A DNA stretch of 64,000 nt from Ashinkailepas kermadecensis (taxonomy: Eukaryota > Arthropoda > Thecostraca > Neolepadidae): the NCBI GenBank assembly GCA_034440615.1, contig JAOTOM010004797.1, positions 186,001 through 250,000 of the forward strand. Direction: 5' to 3'. Shown piece by piece: positions 12,855 through 25,161 of the stretch. The notes under the pieces are model-generated. The model saw nothing but the letters and a program-made list of their open reading frames with translations, was not told the origin of the DNA and searched no databases. How positions within the stretch are numbered: position 1 is the stretch's first letter; each line of letters opens with the position of its first letter. The position numbers and the translations under genes are program-made.

Positions 12855-13479
12855 CAGGGGTGTCGTTTTTTGAAAAACATTGGGGGGGCCGAAGTGCCAA
12901 CGCACTAGACCCCCCCCCCCCCCAAAAAAAAAACTCATCGGATTTAGCCCACTATATTTTCGGATCTCAGAAATTCCGATTTTTTATTCGACGATGTGTA
13001 TGTTTATGTTTATTCAGCATCCTCACCAACGGGGAAAATCGTCCAATGACTGGTGAAGTCACATAATTAAAAGAGCAGTGCTCAGTACATGTCAACATAA
13101 CAACTCTGAGTAATCGCATGCGACTGCCGTGCCATATAGTGGGCTCGGATCTATCGTCACCGTCACCGTCACCGCTACCCGCCTCCTCACTCCACACACC
13201 AACAAACACTTTAATAAAATTTACTTAAATAAAATATAAATAAAATATGCATGGCTTAAATAAAAATACTTCAGCGATCAGATGCAGGCTAAAACACACC
13301 GGCATTGATGGAGCATCAGAGCACAGCAGACCTGAATAGTGATGACGGTGGGTGAAAGTATTTCCTTGGTGCCTGACATTAGGGAGGGGAACTTTTCCCT
13401 TTAGTACGCCACTGCGGCTGCTCAACGTGTTTTTTTCCGCAGATTGAACGATCGAGAGTAGAAAGGCCCTTCGGATAAT

Positions 13480-14220
13480 TTTCTTTCGGGAACCATTCTG
13501 AATTTTCCGGTGCTCTGGTCGATTCGATGGAGCCTCCTTGTGGTTTTTGTGGTGAAGTCTATTTTATAAGCGCCATGCAGGCTATTTTTGGAGCCCGGTA
13601 CGTTTCTTCGGGCTCTCGGTGTGTTTTTTTCGGTGCCTCAACAGGTTTCTTTTCCAGCGTCCGACGACTTCTTATTTTGTGGATCCTTGACGCAATTTTT
13701 GCGTCCGCAAGGTGACATTCCGGGTATATATTGGTCCTTGGGAAGCCAGCTGCAACTTGTGGGGCTCCGGCACGACGTTTTGGCCCCAGTGAGATTTTCA
13801 AGAGAAGCGGTGTGAATTTGTTTTGGTCTAAGTACGATTTTTTGGGGCCCCGTGGTCACTTGTTTGGATCCCTTGCGGTGGCTACGACACGTTTTTGGGG
13901 GCCCAACAAGTTTTGTGGGCTTTTGGAGCCATTGTTGAGATCCCAGATTGATTTTCCGTGTTCGGACTGTTTTTCATTTACCCGGCTTCATTTGTTGAGT
14001 GATCTCAACGAGATTTTTAGAGCCCCGGTGGGACCTGTCAGGCCTCTAGCGTGATTTTCAGGGGCCCGGGTGATAATTCTTAGTACCCCAGTCTCAGCGT
14101 GATTTTCAGGAGGCCCCGGCCCGACCGTTTGTGGCCCCCGTCGTGACTTTCTTGAACCCCGGCACGACTTTTTTTGCGGCCCCAACGTGATTTTCAGGGG
14201 CCCAGGTGCAAACGAAACCG
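13480..14220. repeat. Degenerate short-period repeat inside the hAT-like element
   Basis: Words such as GTGATTTTCAGGGGCCC, GGCCCC followed by CGTGACTTT, and CCCGGCACGACTTTTTT recur every 30-40 bases with heavy divergence. A similar weak pattern appears at about 47600-47770, which may be a remnant of a related element. Frames here are open by chance (up to 107 codons). Confidence 0.55.
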
Positions 14221-14330
14221 GTGACATCCACACAAATATCAATTTTGTTTCCCCTGTTAGCGGTGACATTGTGATAAAGTAGTATTAAAGATCAAGATTA
14301 AAGTAGTAAGAATGCCTTTAAGCAAGAATT

Positions 14331-14455
14331 TCCTTTAACTTTCTTCTCAGCATAAAATAGCATAGGCTCTTTGGGGGGGCAAATCAACATTGAGGGGGCC
14401 AAGATCAACATTGGTGGGGCCATGGACCCCAAAAAGGATACAAATCGACGTCCCT
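14331..14455. repeat. Internal second copy of the hAT-like right end
   Basis: This segment closely matches 15560-15690. Both contain CAGCATAAAATAGCATAGG, GGGGCCAAGATCAACATTGG, GGATACAAATCGACG and end in CCCTG. They are direct repeats about 1.2 kb apart. Either two related elements are nested or in tandem, or the end was duplicated. No 8-bp duplication matching 12847-12854 follows the internal copy. Confidence 0.8.
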
Positions 14456-14519
14456 GCTTTGAATAAAAATATTAGAAACAAAAATTAAGCAATAAATATT
14501 CAGAAAATTTTTAAGTTGA

Positions 14520-14665
14520 ACAACCGAACCCAACCTAACCGAACCTAATGTCAGCTGCTTTTGAAGGAAAATTTCCGAATTTTTTTTTTCAAATAAATTT
14601 TTGAATTTTTTTCCAAGTTAAACAACTAAACTAGCCTAACCTAGCCAAACCGGTATTATTGTGCT
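14520..14665. repeat. AACCT-type (TTAGG-like) interstitial motifs
   Basis: Two clusters, AACCCAACCTAACCGAACC and GCCTAACCTAGCCAAACC, flank a run of T. AACCT is the complement strand of the arthropod-type telomere motif TTAGG, and short interstitial runs of it are common in arthropod introns and transposons. The cluster is too short and irregular to be a telomere. Confidence 0.5.
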
Positions 14666-15559
14666 TTAACCTGCTTTAACTGTCTCATGCGCAGTGAAAT
14701 TGAAACACGCTTGATGCTACCAATATCTTGAATGTAAGAGAAAAAAGAACTATGACGTCACGAAAGCTTGAAGGCGCGACTTTGGTGTACCTTCTAAGGT
14801 AATAGTGGGTGACACATTTAATGCGGGCTGCCAGACACTGGTCTTGTATGACTATAGGGTTTGTTTAGGAAGTCATGTGTGGCCATAGCTTAATACCTAT
14901 TGTTTTTCAGGAATATCAATTATAATGAGGTGTCTATATGGCTTCTTGCTGACTTTTCTCTCATGTTTTCATAGGCTGGCAGATTGGCTCACACTTTGAT
15001 TTTGTTGGTTCAGTTTGAGATTGGGTTGCCCCATAATTGGGCATGTAGGTAGGTATCTACCTAGGTACCTACCTAGGTAGGTACCTTGGTAAATATCAAG
15101 CTGATGGTGGGATGGGTAGGTTGCTAAATATAATTATAGTTTGTATATCCACAATCTCAATGATAACCATGATTTGCATGCAAGTTTGACAATGACTGGA
15201 AATTGAGAATGGAATTTTAATCATGTTCAAGCTCCATATGCATGTGGTTTTGCCATTGGTGGTGTGTACAAACATCAGTATGACCATGCAATTGTTGTTT
15301 AGTTGCTTAGCAGATTTTCTTTCAGACAATCTGGTTTAAAATGCGTCAGCATCGCTAATCTCAACATTTTGTGATGTAAGCTGTATTTCCACAGTGGAGG
15401 GAATTCCAGCTATTTTGTTTGTTTTTGCACACAATTTTACATTTTTCAGCAAAAGGTGGAGGGTCAGTCCACTATCTAATCCAAATCTGTTTCTTTTCAG
15501 TACAAAATGTACTGGTTAACATCAATGTTTCTACTTAGCATGGTGTTTTTCATTTTTTT

Positions 15560-15690
15560 CCCTTTAGCTTTCTTATCAGCATAAAATAGCATAGGTTATT
15601 GGGGGGGGGGCCCGAATCAACATTGGGGGGGCCAAGATCAACATTGGTGGGGCCATGACCCCCACAAAAGGATACAAATCGACGCCCCTG
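15560..15690. repeat. Right terminal segment of the hAT-like element
   Basis: Direct-repeat partner of 14331-14455, ending in the terminal inverted repeat CGACGCCCCTG and followed by the 8-bp target duplication. Confidence 0.8.
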
Positions 15691-15698
15691 CTCGCGAG
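15691..15698. other. Right 8-bp target-site duplication of the hAT-like element
   Basis: CTCGCGAG, identical to 12847-12854. Confidence 0.85.
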
Positions 15699-15870
15699 CG
15701 ATCTTAGCCTTCACGCTGGAAAGGCGGAGATCGTGTAATATGCTGCGAAACTCTGGTGCTGTTCAGCGGCAAAATGTCAGCACTTAGTGTAGCTTTTCAC
15801 TGTATGGAGCACTGTGTGTATTGTCTAGACGTGATAGGCATTGCCAGCATTGGCTTTGATCTCGTGATTT
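15691..15870 (+). pseudogene. Non-LTR reverse transcriptase relic, continuation after the hAT-like insertion
   Basis: Starting in the target duplication, the frame reads DLSLHAGKAEIV, then a stop in place of the expected Gln, then Tyr-Ala. This corresponds to the V-Q-Y-A-D-D active-site region, with both catalytic Asp codons lost in a small deletion or frame change. In another frame LVLFSGKMSAL follows, as expected downstream of the YADD box. Homology fades near 15870. Together with 12477-12854 this is one RT copy split by a later insertion. Confidence 0.8.
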
Positions 15871-16431
15871 ATCTCACCAAACACTATGAAGTATTTCTTC
15901 AATGTAGGACAGCACACAACTGGAATTTCGAAAGCAAGGTCTATTCGACCTGTATATCTACCCAGCGTAATAGAAACAGCATGTCGCACTACGACGCGAG
16001 TACTTTCATCAGCCACAATTTGATCCCCATACACACGCATCACCCGGCTACTGACCGGTGTGCAGATTACGACATTAAAGTGCTTCAGGAGCTGAGTGTG
16101 TACGGGCGCGAAGCGGCCGGTTGCCGGCGCACCACCCGCGGCGGCAGCCGCCGGAGTGTCGGGGGAGAGAGGCAGCCGCCCGGCGGAGTGGGCGCCAGGG
16201 GGCGCTGCTCGGCGGAGTGGGCGCCTGGGGGGGCGCTGCTCGACGACCCGCGCCACCTGTTGGTCGACTGTCGGCGCAGCGTGATTGCCGCCGATCGAGG
16301 CCACATCGCCGCTGAATGGAGACCGCGTGCTCGGCCGGTGACTGGCGTCTGCAGTGTTTATCCACGGGGGGCGGCCGGCCGGCGCGTGCCAGGGCCAGAG
16401 CGGCCGGGCGGATGTCCGCCTGGACGGCCGC
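15871..16431. other. Unique sequence, CpG-dense in its right two thirds
   Basis: After the RT relic the sequence becomes GC- and CpG-rich (about 16090-16430). A 30-bp tandem pair (CGGCGGAGTGGGCGCC words) lies at about 16183-16243. Open frames up to 235 codons extend through it, but several overlap on both strands. No family was recognised. Confidence 0.4.
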
Positions 16432-16921
16432 CAGTCGCCCGCAGGAGAGGCGGTCGCCCGTGACGAGGGAGAGGCAGTCAGTCGCCCGCAGGAGAGGCGG
16501 TCGCCCGTGACGAAGGAGAGGCGGTCAGTCGCCCGTGACGAAGGAGAGGCAGTCAGTCGCCCGCAGGAGAGGCGGTCGCCCGTGACGAAGGAGAGGCAGT
16601 CAGTCGCCCGCAGGAGAGGTGGTCGCCCGTGACGAAGGAGAGGCGGTCAGTCGCCCGGACGAGGGAGAGGAAGTCAGTCGCCCGCAGGAGAGGCGGTCGC
16701 CCGTGACGAAGGAGAGGCGGTCAGTCGCCTGTGACGAGGGAGAGGCAGTCAGTCGCCCGCAGGAGAGGCGGTCGCCCGTGGCGAAGGAGAGGCAGTCAGT
16801 CGCCCGCAGGAGAGGCGGTCGCCCGTGACGAAGGAGAGGCAGTCAGTCGCCCGCAGGAGAGGCGGTCGCCCGTGACGAGGGAGAGGCAGTCAGTCGCCCG
16901 CAGGAGAGGTGGTCGCCCGTG
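16432..16921. repeat. Minisatellite, 47-bp unit with 28-bp short variants
   Basis: Each 47-bp unit joins a 23-bp half (GTCAGTCGCCCGCAGGAGAG type) and a 24-bp half (GTCGCCCGTGACGAAGGAGA type). Some units have lost part of one half, giving a 28-bp spacing (for example 16524 to 16552). The halves are themselves related, so the unit began as a roughly 24-bp repeat. It opens several overlapping frames that are not genes. Confidence 0.95.
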
Positions 16922-18416
<1,495 letters not shown>

Positions 18417-18540
18417 ATTATCTTCATGGTTTTCTTTCCATAGTCTCGAAATGGCCAGAATTGGCAGACGGAGTTTTATTCCGAACACTAAACCATGTTA
18501 TTTGTCCGAACACACCGAGCGGAATACAAAACTATCATGA

Positions 18541-18633
18541 GTGATAGTTTTAGAAAACAAAAACTATCACTAAGGCGAAGCCCACGCGATAGTTTTAGAA
18601 AACAAAAACTATCACTAAGGCGAAGCCCACGCG
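18541..18633. repeat. 45-bp tandem duplication carrying a hairpin
   Basis: Two copies of a 45-bp unit containing GATAGTTTTAGAAAACAAAA and AAGGCGAAGCCCACGCG. At 18541 GTGATAGTTTT and AAAACTATCAC form an 11-bp perfect inverted repeat around a short loop. A degraded form of the same unit occurs at about 18923-18952. Confidence 0.9.
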
Positions 18634-18774
18634 AATCTACTGCCGTGTATATGATGCAGTTCATCGATCTTCTGCCGTGCGCATGGTACAGTTCATCGAT
18701 CTACTGCCGTGTATATGGTACAGTTCAGCGATCCATTGCCGGGGTTAAATAATAAATGAAAACGTGAATAAGCG

Positions 18775-18780
<6 letters not shown>
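18631..18780. repeat. Segmental direct repeat, copy 1 (about 150 bp)
   Basis: Near-identical to 18953-19100. Both contain GAATCTACTGCCGTGTATAT, CAGTTCATCGATC and CCATTGCCGGGGTTAAATAA, and both run into a (TA)n tract. Internally the word TACTGCCGTG recurs about every 32-35 bases. One base differs just before the TA tract (AACGTGAATAAG versus AACGTTAATAAG). Confidence 0.93.
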
Positions 18781-18836
<56 letters not shown>

Positions 18837-18848
18837 ATATATATATAT
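18781..18848. repeat. (TA)n microsatellite after segmental repeat copy 1
   Basis: Alternating TA, with one GTGTATAT interruption near 18833. Confidence 0.95.
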
Positions 18849-18952
18849 AAATATATTTTTTTTGTTTTTTTTTTTTCGGTTTTTAACATGTTTTTGTCAC
18901 ACCGGGTAACTATATGGTGTTTTTAGAAAAAAAACTTCACTGGCGAGCCCAC

Positions 18953-19288
<336 letters not shown>

Positions 19289-19294
<6 letters not shown>

Positions 19295-20322
19295 CTTTAC
19301 ATTTATTTCCAGGGTTGAGCCTCCCATGAGTACTACTTTTCACCCATTGGTCTATCAGAAGTGAACTAGATTCAGCGTAGGATTCCAATTGGGGACCTTG
19401 CATTATCCTAAAGTAGTGTGTGGAAGACGTGCATATGAACGTCAGTGTATGCATTGAAGAAGAGCATACATTGATTAGAGTTGTTTTGCCGTAGATTTTG
19501 GATTGCAGGCAACCGGTTCTGAACTTCACTTCACGATACTAGCTTCAATCTTAAAAGTTCGACCGATTAGTTCTGAGTACATCTGGAGGGTCGGAAGAAC
19601 ATAGTTTCCAAGCTAGTAACCAACCACCCAGGCGCATGCTTTTGAGCTCAGCTCCTGAGCTCGGTAAGACAAAAAAAAACTACGCGTGAAGCTTCCCTGC
19701 AGCTTACCAGAACGATAACAACATCTAGTGCGTACCTACGGGACTGCTTCTTCAAGCCGTGCATCAGATGCTTTGCTTCTTCCATTTTCTGGTCATTTCC
19801 ATATAATTCAATATTATCTAGTTGCTTGTTTGCGAATTACCAGTCATGGATGAGCAAAGTCAAATTATTTCGCTGTATCTACCCTGTAATCCCGGCTACA
19901 TATGCTATAGATTGGTCATGGGCTTAGTCAAAGTCCGTGTGCGATGAGCGGCCACGGTGCTCCAGAGCCAAGAGACACCTTGAGAGCCCAGAGACCCTTC
20001 AGACCCCAGAAACCCCTTCAGATCCCAGAGACCCTTCAAACCCCAGAGAGACCTTGAAACCCAACTGCCGGATTGTCTCGCATTAAGCGGTGTTGACTTC
20101 CTTAAAGCCAAGTTTATAGTTATGCAGGCATGACACACTTTGGCAAATCGCTTCCAGACACAAATTCAGGAGATACAAGTGGCAAACGGTGAGGCAGTTC
20201 ATTGTGTTCATTGTGCCCCTGTCGGTATATTTCGAAAGATTTTCTTTTAACCCATACAATTCGATAAGCAATGACGCAAAGTCGTTCGGCAGAAATGTTG
20301 ACCTTCAGAACTCATGGGTGTG
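19289..20322. other. Unique sequence with a short degenerate array at 19970-20062
   Basis: About 93 bp repeats CCCAGAGACCCTTCAGA-type words (roughly 20-26 bp apart, four copies). The rest is unique with no recognised gene; the longest frames are under 85 codons. Confidence 0.6.
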
Positions 20323-20330
20323 CTTTGGGT

Positions 20331-20549
20331 CATGGATGTCACTTTATCAAGCTGGTTGGGAGGAGGGGCAAATGACCTTTATGATGGTCAAAGCTGCCCC
20401 GAAGACCCTGTGCATCTATGTGCGCCAAAATGTGTAGGCCGAATGGTTAAGCTTCAGCCTGATTGGAGGGGCCAAATCGATGATTGAGGGGGTCAAACCA
20501 ATAATTCAGGGGACCCCGCCCCCTTAGCACATTCAAAGTGACACCCCTG
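20331..20549. mobile_element. Non-autonomous hAT-like MITE, 219 bp
   Basis: The right end AAAGTGACACCCCTG has the complement CAGGGGTGTCACTTT. The left end CATGGATGTCACTTT matches it at 13 of 15 positions. The flanking octamers CTTTGGGT (20323-20330) and CTTGGGAT (20550-20557) agree at 6 of 8 positions. The interior has GGGGCCAAAT and GGGGGTCAAA blocks and a C-run before the end, as in the larger hAT-like element at 12855-15690. It has no coding capacity and may share a mobilising enzyme with that element. Confidence 0.65.
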
Positions 20550-20557
20550 CTTGGGAT

Positions 20558-20980
20558 ACAATAATAATGTGCAATTTTGTTTCAAATAACGGATTGGTGC
20601 TATGAACAGCATGGATGAACTGTGTACATACCACACCGTGCAGTTGTAGATCATGCTCACGAACAAGAAACCGGACAACCAGCGTCAACCCGGTTGCAGG
20701 AACATAATGCAACGGCCACCCGAGGCGACTTTGACGGATGGGGCGTCGTTGACCCGAGTGGTTAGACGGCAGCCGCCTGCCACCACGAGACGACACAAGT
20801 GTCCTGGCGATACTGATGACCCAGCGGAGGCTACACAAGATCAAAGAGGTGATACACGCTCAGACCATCAATCTGATCAGCAAGCCAAACATCGAAATCA
20901 GCCAGATTCAGGTTGCCACTGCTCCGGGAAAGCACCAAGGGATCTGAATAATACACATTTTCAACATAGAAACGCTGTCT
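20558..20980. other. Unique sequence, nothing recognised
   Basis: A 121-codon plus frame (20653-21018) and a 103-codon minus frame overlap here. Neither shows a known motif. Confidence 0.4.
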
Positions 20981-21052
20981 TTCTGATTAATGCAGTCGCT
21001 GAAACGTCGGATCTCTGATCCAGAGATCCGAGTTCGAATTCCACGGGCACCA
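20981..21052 (+). pseudogene. tRNA-like relic, resembling tRNA-Arg(TCT)
   Basis: From GCAGTCGCTGAAACGTCGGA through an anticodon-like loop centred on TCT to GAGTTCGAATTCC (B-box-like, about 21030-21042) and a terminal GGGCACCA (21045-21052), the string resembles the last three quarters of a tRNA-Arg. The position before the anticodon is C instead of the invariant T, the T-stem pairs poorly and no 5' acceptor partner is present. It is therefore a pseudogene or SINE head, not a working tRNA. Confidence 0.45.
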
Positions 21053-21096
21053 AAAGGCTTCGACATATACGATTCAGCAGAAATGTTGACCAACAC

Positions 21097-21723
21097 ATGT
21101 CCTTCTCGGGGAAGAAAACGTCTAGCGACGACCGGAGAAGCAGCTGGTCAAGATGCTCTGCAGGTGGTGCACGTGACGAGGACAGTGGTCCAAATATTGC
21201 TGATAACGCAATAATCTCATCACTGCAAGCGTCAGCGAATCCGGAGAAATGTAATGTTAGCGCCTCCGTAAAACATTCACCTAAAGCCGTCATTGATCAA
21301 GAAATAATTTTATTACATCACATCATGATGTTATTGGATTACTTTTACCAAAATGCAAGGTCTGAATTCATCCCAAAATTATCTGCCCTGGGTGCAATTC
21401 TGGTTGTTAAAAATATGTTGTGTCCCAAAAGTAAATGCATGTCAAACCGACCAATGGCTAATTTTCACAATTGCTATTTATCAAATATTTTCAACAATGC
21501 CTCAACAACCAGTGCGACACCGATGAGAGAACCAAAAATTATCCAGGACGCTTATTTAAAACCAGCCATGGATACGCCCAGGTCAAATCCCGGACGCAAC
21601 GTTCTAGACTCAGTGCATCACAATGATTCCAAGAAATGTCACTCGACTGCAAGTATGCAGCTCAAACGACAAGCGAAAAACTCAAGGAGAGGCATCGGTC
21701 ATCATGCACGGAATCACGGTTAG
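21097..21723 (+). other. Longest non-repetitive open frame (208 codons), function unknown
   Basis: The ATG-started frame runs 208 codons without low-complexity sequence. I see no signal peptide, membrane segment, zinc-binding pattern or catalytic motif. The leading 50 residues are Ser/Arg-rich and the middle (about residues 60-110) is hydrophobic and Ile/Leu-rich. It follows a tRNA-like relic, so it may be part of a decayed mobile element, or it may be chance. It should not be called a gene without transcript or homology support. Confidence 0.15.
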
Positions 21724-21931
21724 TTATACTTAATTCCAGATGTCATTGCACCGCAAATGTCATGGCGTGTCCTTGTGATGCCCCACGCGTCTGCGGTTTC
21801 CTGAGCTGATGCATTGAACGAGCTGCACATTTGTCAGTTTGATTGGCCCTGGCTTCATCTCTTGCCGCCGGCATTGGCTCTGAAGTGCGTGCTCACGATC
21901 GCGGCAAAGCCGGGCACCGATTTGTTTCTCC

Positions 21932-22236
21932 GTGCTGCAGATGGCAGCGGTAGGCTTTGTCCCTGTTATCGTACTTCAGATGGCAGAGGTCGGCCTGGTC
22001 TCTGCCATCGTGCTTCAGATAGCACACGTAGGTTTTGTATCTGCCGTTGTGTTTCAAGCGGCAGAGGTAGGCCTTGTCTCTGCCATCGTGCTTCAGACGC
22101 CAGAGACCGGACTTGTCTCTGTCATCGTGCTTCAGATGGCAGAGGTAGGCTTTGACTCTGCCATCGCGCTTCAGACGCCAGAGGTCGCCCTTGTCTCTGC
22201 CATCGTGCTCCAGATGGCAGAGGCCGGCCTTGCCCC
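21932..22236. repeat. Minisatellite, 39-bp unit, about 7.8 copies
   Basis: Each unit reads CTTCAGATGGCAGAGG, then a variable GTAGGCCTTGTCTCTG part, then CCATCGTG. The unit is 13 codons, so the plus frame 21932-22357 and the minus frame 21893-22282 each show a 13-residue peptide repeat. Alternating unit types (CAGATGGCAGAGG versus CAGACGCCAGAGG) suggest a partial higher-order dimer. I regard it as non-coding, but it is one of two arrays here with a unit that is a multiple of three. Confidence 0.92.
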
Positions 22237-22994
22237 TCCAGCCCGTACCTGCGGTCAGTTGATTGTGCGGCACTGGCGACAAATGGAGGTGCCCACTGGG
22301 CGCCGGACATGGCCGCCTGATTTTGGTGGTGTTTTGATCCGATGCTCTCGCGCCTGAACACGTACTCGACTAATTCGCTTGATGGAGTTAAATCCTGATG
22401 AAAATCCCGGTTTCTGCTGACGGTCTCCGGTATCTCGTGACGCAGACTCAGTCTCCAGACTGAGCCTTCCTTGTGGAGATGGACCACGGGATGGTTGAAA
22501 TTTCACGGTTGTCCACCCTCTTCTCTCCCACTGATAACCCCGCTGGCCACACCGGCATGGTCAAACAACAGGACGGCGGGTGAGACAGCAAATGAGGCAC
22601 TTATGCCACGTATGTGTCGATGCTAATCTACTATACTATTTGAGTAAAAAACTTTGTTTGTCTGTCTGTCTGTTGTTGTAGAATAGTAAGGCGACAATTG
22701 TTAGTGGTACTGGAGCAGCGAGAGCAAGTGCTTGAGGCGCGGTGTCGTCGAATCTCCATGGCTATCAGTCATTAATTAATGGGCGCATTGTTTTGAATGT
22801 TTACACAGCCGCGTACATCCAGGCATGTACGCAAATCTAGTGACTCAGGATGCAGTGCATCCACCAAATTCCGTTGTTGCTTAGGGCAGACACAAAAAGC
22901 GTCACCCTCCCTGGAAATAAACTGGATGCTACGGGGCACAAACCAATCACTTCACCCAGTAGTCACCCAGGACGCCTGGCAAGCTCCGACCGTG
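22237..22994. other. Unique sequence, nothing recognised
   Basis: A short (TGTC)n-like run lies near 22660. The minus frame 22122-22487 is partly array-derived. No gene identified. Confidence 0.45.
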
Positions 22995-23243
22995 GTGCGA
23001 GGTGTATGGTAAGCTGCCCACGCACGAGGATGTCGCCGCTAAAACCTGTATTTGAACTAAGATCCAGAGCAATTCAGGGACAATATTGTGATGGAAGTTG
23101 GTTAATATCAAACGGAAAAGAGCAGACCTGGCTGTGAGGGACAAAATTATAAGTTGAAGAGCTGTGTATATCAGCGTGAAATGCTGTTCAAAGTTGGCCA
23201 CGAGCGGAGGTGCTGACGCGAACTTCTTTCATTCCACAAGGAT
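22995..23243. repeat. Dispersed repeat family A, copy 1
   Basis: Diverged homologue of 49678-49931 on the same strand. Matching blocks in order include GTGCGAGGTG/GTGTGAGGTG, GAGCAGACCTGGCT/GAGCGGATCTGGCT, CAGCGTGAAATGCTGTT/CAGCGTGAAACACTGTT and CACAAGGATGAG/GAGCAAGGATTA. A third partial match (CATATCTGGCTCTGAATGG...AAATTAGAAC) lies at 23279-23340. Probably an old mobile element; the class is unknown. Confidence 0.7.
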
Positions 23244-23340
23244 GAGTAGCACTTTATGATTATTAGGATAAGTAGTAAAAATCAAAATTAAAAAGGCATA
23301 TCTGGCTCTGAATGGCGAAATTAGAACGTTCCGATGAACT

Positions 23341-24655
23341 TGTGTACCATGTGCACAGCCATGTATCATGTACCACGGGAGTAAGCTCGTTCGAGCTTCG
23401 CCCACGATCGCATCCGTTGCATCTCGAGTCAAACCAAGGCGCATATTTCGTACCTTGCCATCATAAGGAAGTCGCACTTGTTTCCATCCATTGCTTTTCG
23501 GCATGATCAGCGTAATCGATGTTCACGAGGATGTCCTGGGAATAGGGCAACGAACCAGATATAACTCCCATTATATCGCCGGCCACTGGAATGAGGAGCC
23601 TCCCCCCGTCCCTCCCGTCCCCAATGTACTTTAGACCACCGTACCCCGCCCCTAATGCCCATACCAATCACTTTCCAGTAGCGGCCCAGCCGCTGATACG
23701 AGTTTGATAAACGAATCCGTGATGGATTTCGAGGCACCCTGGATGAGGTAGTACGGTTCCTTCGGCGATGTCGAAAACGCTGGCAAATTCACCTATAATG
23801 ATGCAAAATAATGCTCGAGGAAGGGTACGGATGAGGTTTGTGAAGTGTGACCGTGCATCCTATGACAACCAGAGAGAATTTAGTGAACATTTGCACTGCA
23901 ACAATGTCATTATCAGCAATAATTGTGAATTGGCAGCATCGAGAACACGGATCCATTTGCGGTCAACTTGAACTCGTCAAGTAACCCGTGCCATATAATT
24001 ATCTGCAATCGCATCCCGACATGGAACACCGAGACTGAGACTGATGTGGTAATTTACTAAACCGTTAGCGAGAGTGGAGCGTGGTGCGTCCTGTCACGTT
24101 AAGACCCTGATGTTTAGAGCACCACTGTATCTCGCACCGGGCCACTGAGATCCATCACACCCTCCACGTGTCGGAAGGAGACCAGTCGCACCATCGATTG
24201 AATCAATACACACCTGCCGGCCGATCAGGAAACACAATAGCACGCCAGCTGGCAAGTCGAATGTCAACGCAATCGTCGCTATGACAACACGAAGAGTATA
24301 CATAGCCCAGTGGAGCCAGGACCCCACAATTCCAACTCTATCCCTCGGCTGACCATGACACATGATTGTCTTCTTCATATTGGCAACAGGTAGATGTCCC
24401 CCCGCTCCACTGTTCATAGTTATCTTTAATAATACATGCATTCCACCAAGTAATTTGAGGAATAAGCATGTCCTCAATGCTTCCATTCTCCCTCACCTAG
24501 ATTACGGGAAAACAAAACAAGTTGTGTCCCCGCAGATGGCACTTCTCCCCACCCTAAATTTCGAAACAAGGAATAGACCCATCCTCGGACAAATCAAGTG
24601 GTTTGCTCAAGTTCAAAGGGTATATTTTCCGGGAGGGATGGGTAGGACATGTACC
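23341..24655. other. Unique sequence, nothing recognised
   Basis: Open frames up to 130 codons on either strand (for example 24094-24486 minus) without recognised motifs. No tandem repeats seen. Confidence 0.45.
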
Positions 24656-25161
24656 CTCGGTTTCGGTGGGATGTTCGGGGGTACCCTTAGCATGGCTGGC
24701 TCACTAGGAACGTAGGCTGTGACGCTGCACACCAAAAATTACTTGTAGGCTGCGCCGTTTCACAGTTATGAGTTGCGTGACAGCCTACCAGCTTCGCCAC
24801 CGGCCAGCATCCGGGCCATAGGAATTCGCGCTTGTGGTCGTCACGCGACCATTTGCCCTGCAGCCATGCAGTGGTAAACACGGGCCTTCCCTGTTCCCGC
24901 CTTGCATTCCTCTGTCGGCGAAACAACATTGGCAGTTAAACGAGCAGGTTGCTGGACTTCTGTCGATAAGCAACAATTGATAGCTGCGGATTTCTGACTG
25001 CAGCAACACAGAATGAGCAGGAAAGGTTGGAAAATCTCAGTTGCAAAGATGTAGCGAAAGAAGATGGGAGGTTTATGATGTCAATGAAGTATTCTCTGGC
25101 CCCAAAATAAAATAGAATGTCCAACATTTATACGTTTTAGAAATGTAGTTCGAACTCTTGC

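Larger units (their letters stand above)
12855..15690. mobile_element. Non-autonomous hAT-superfamily-like DNA transposon, 2836 bp, inserted in an RT relic
   Basis: The left end CAGGGGTGTCG and the right end CGACGCCCCTG are inverted complements with one mismatch. They are flanked by identical 8-bp copies of CTCGCGAG. Both the CAGGGG termini and the 8-bp duplication are hAT hallmarks. The host RT reading frame continues across the insertion when the element and one duplication are ignored (LFSI before, LSLHAGKAEIV after). The interior holds long C and G runs at both ends, a zone of degenerate GGGGCCC-punctuated repeats at about 13480-14220, and a second copy of the right-end segment at 14331-14455. 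No transposase was recognised, so it would depend on another element's enzyme. Confidence 0.85.

Noticed and set aside
18541..18633. Possible CRISPR-like repeat (repeat with palindromic ends)
   Set aside because: Only two contiguous units without spacers, in eukaryotic DNA. It is a simple tandem duplication with a hairpin.
20981..21052. Possible functional tRNA-Arg ending in CCA
   Set aside because: The base before the anticodon is C instead of T, the T-stem does not pair and the 5' acceptor strand is missing.
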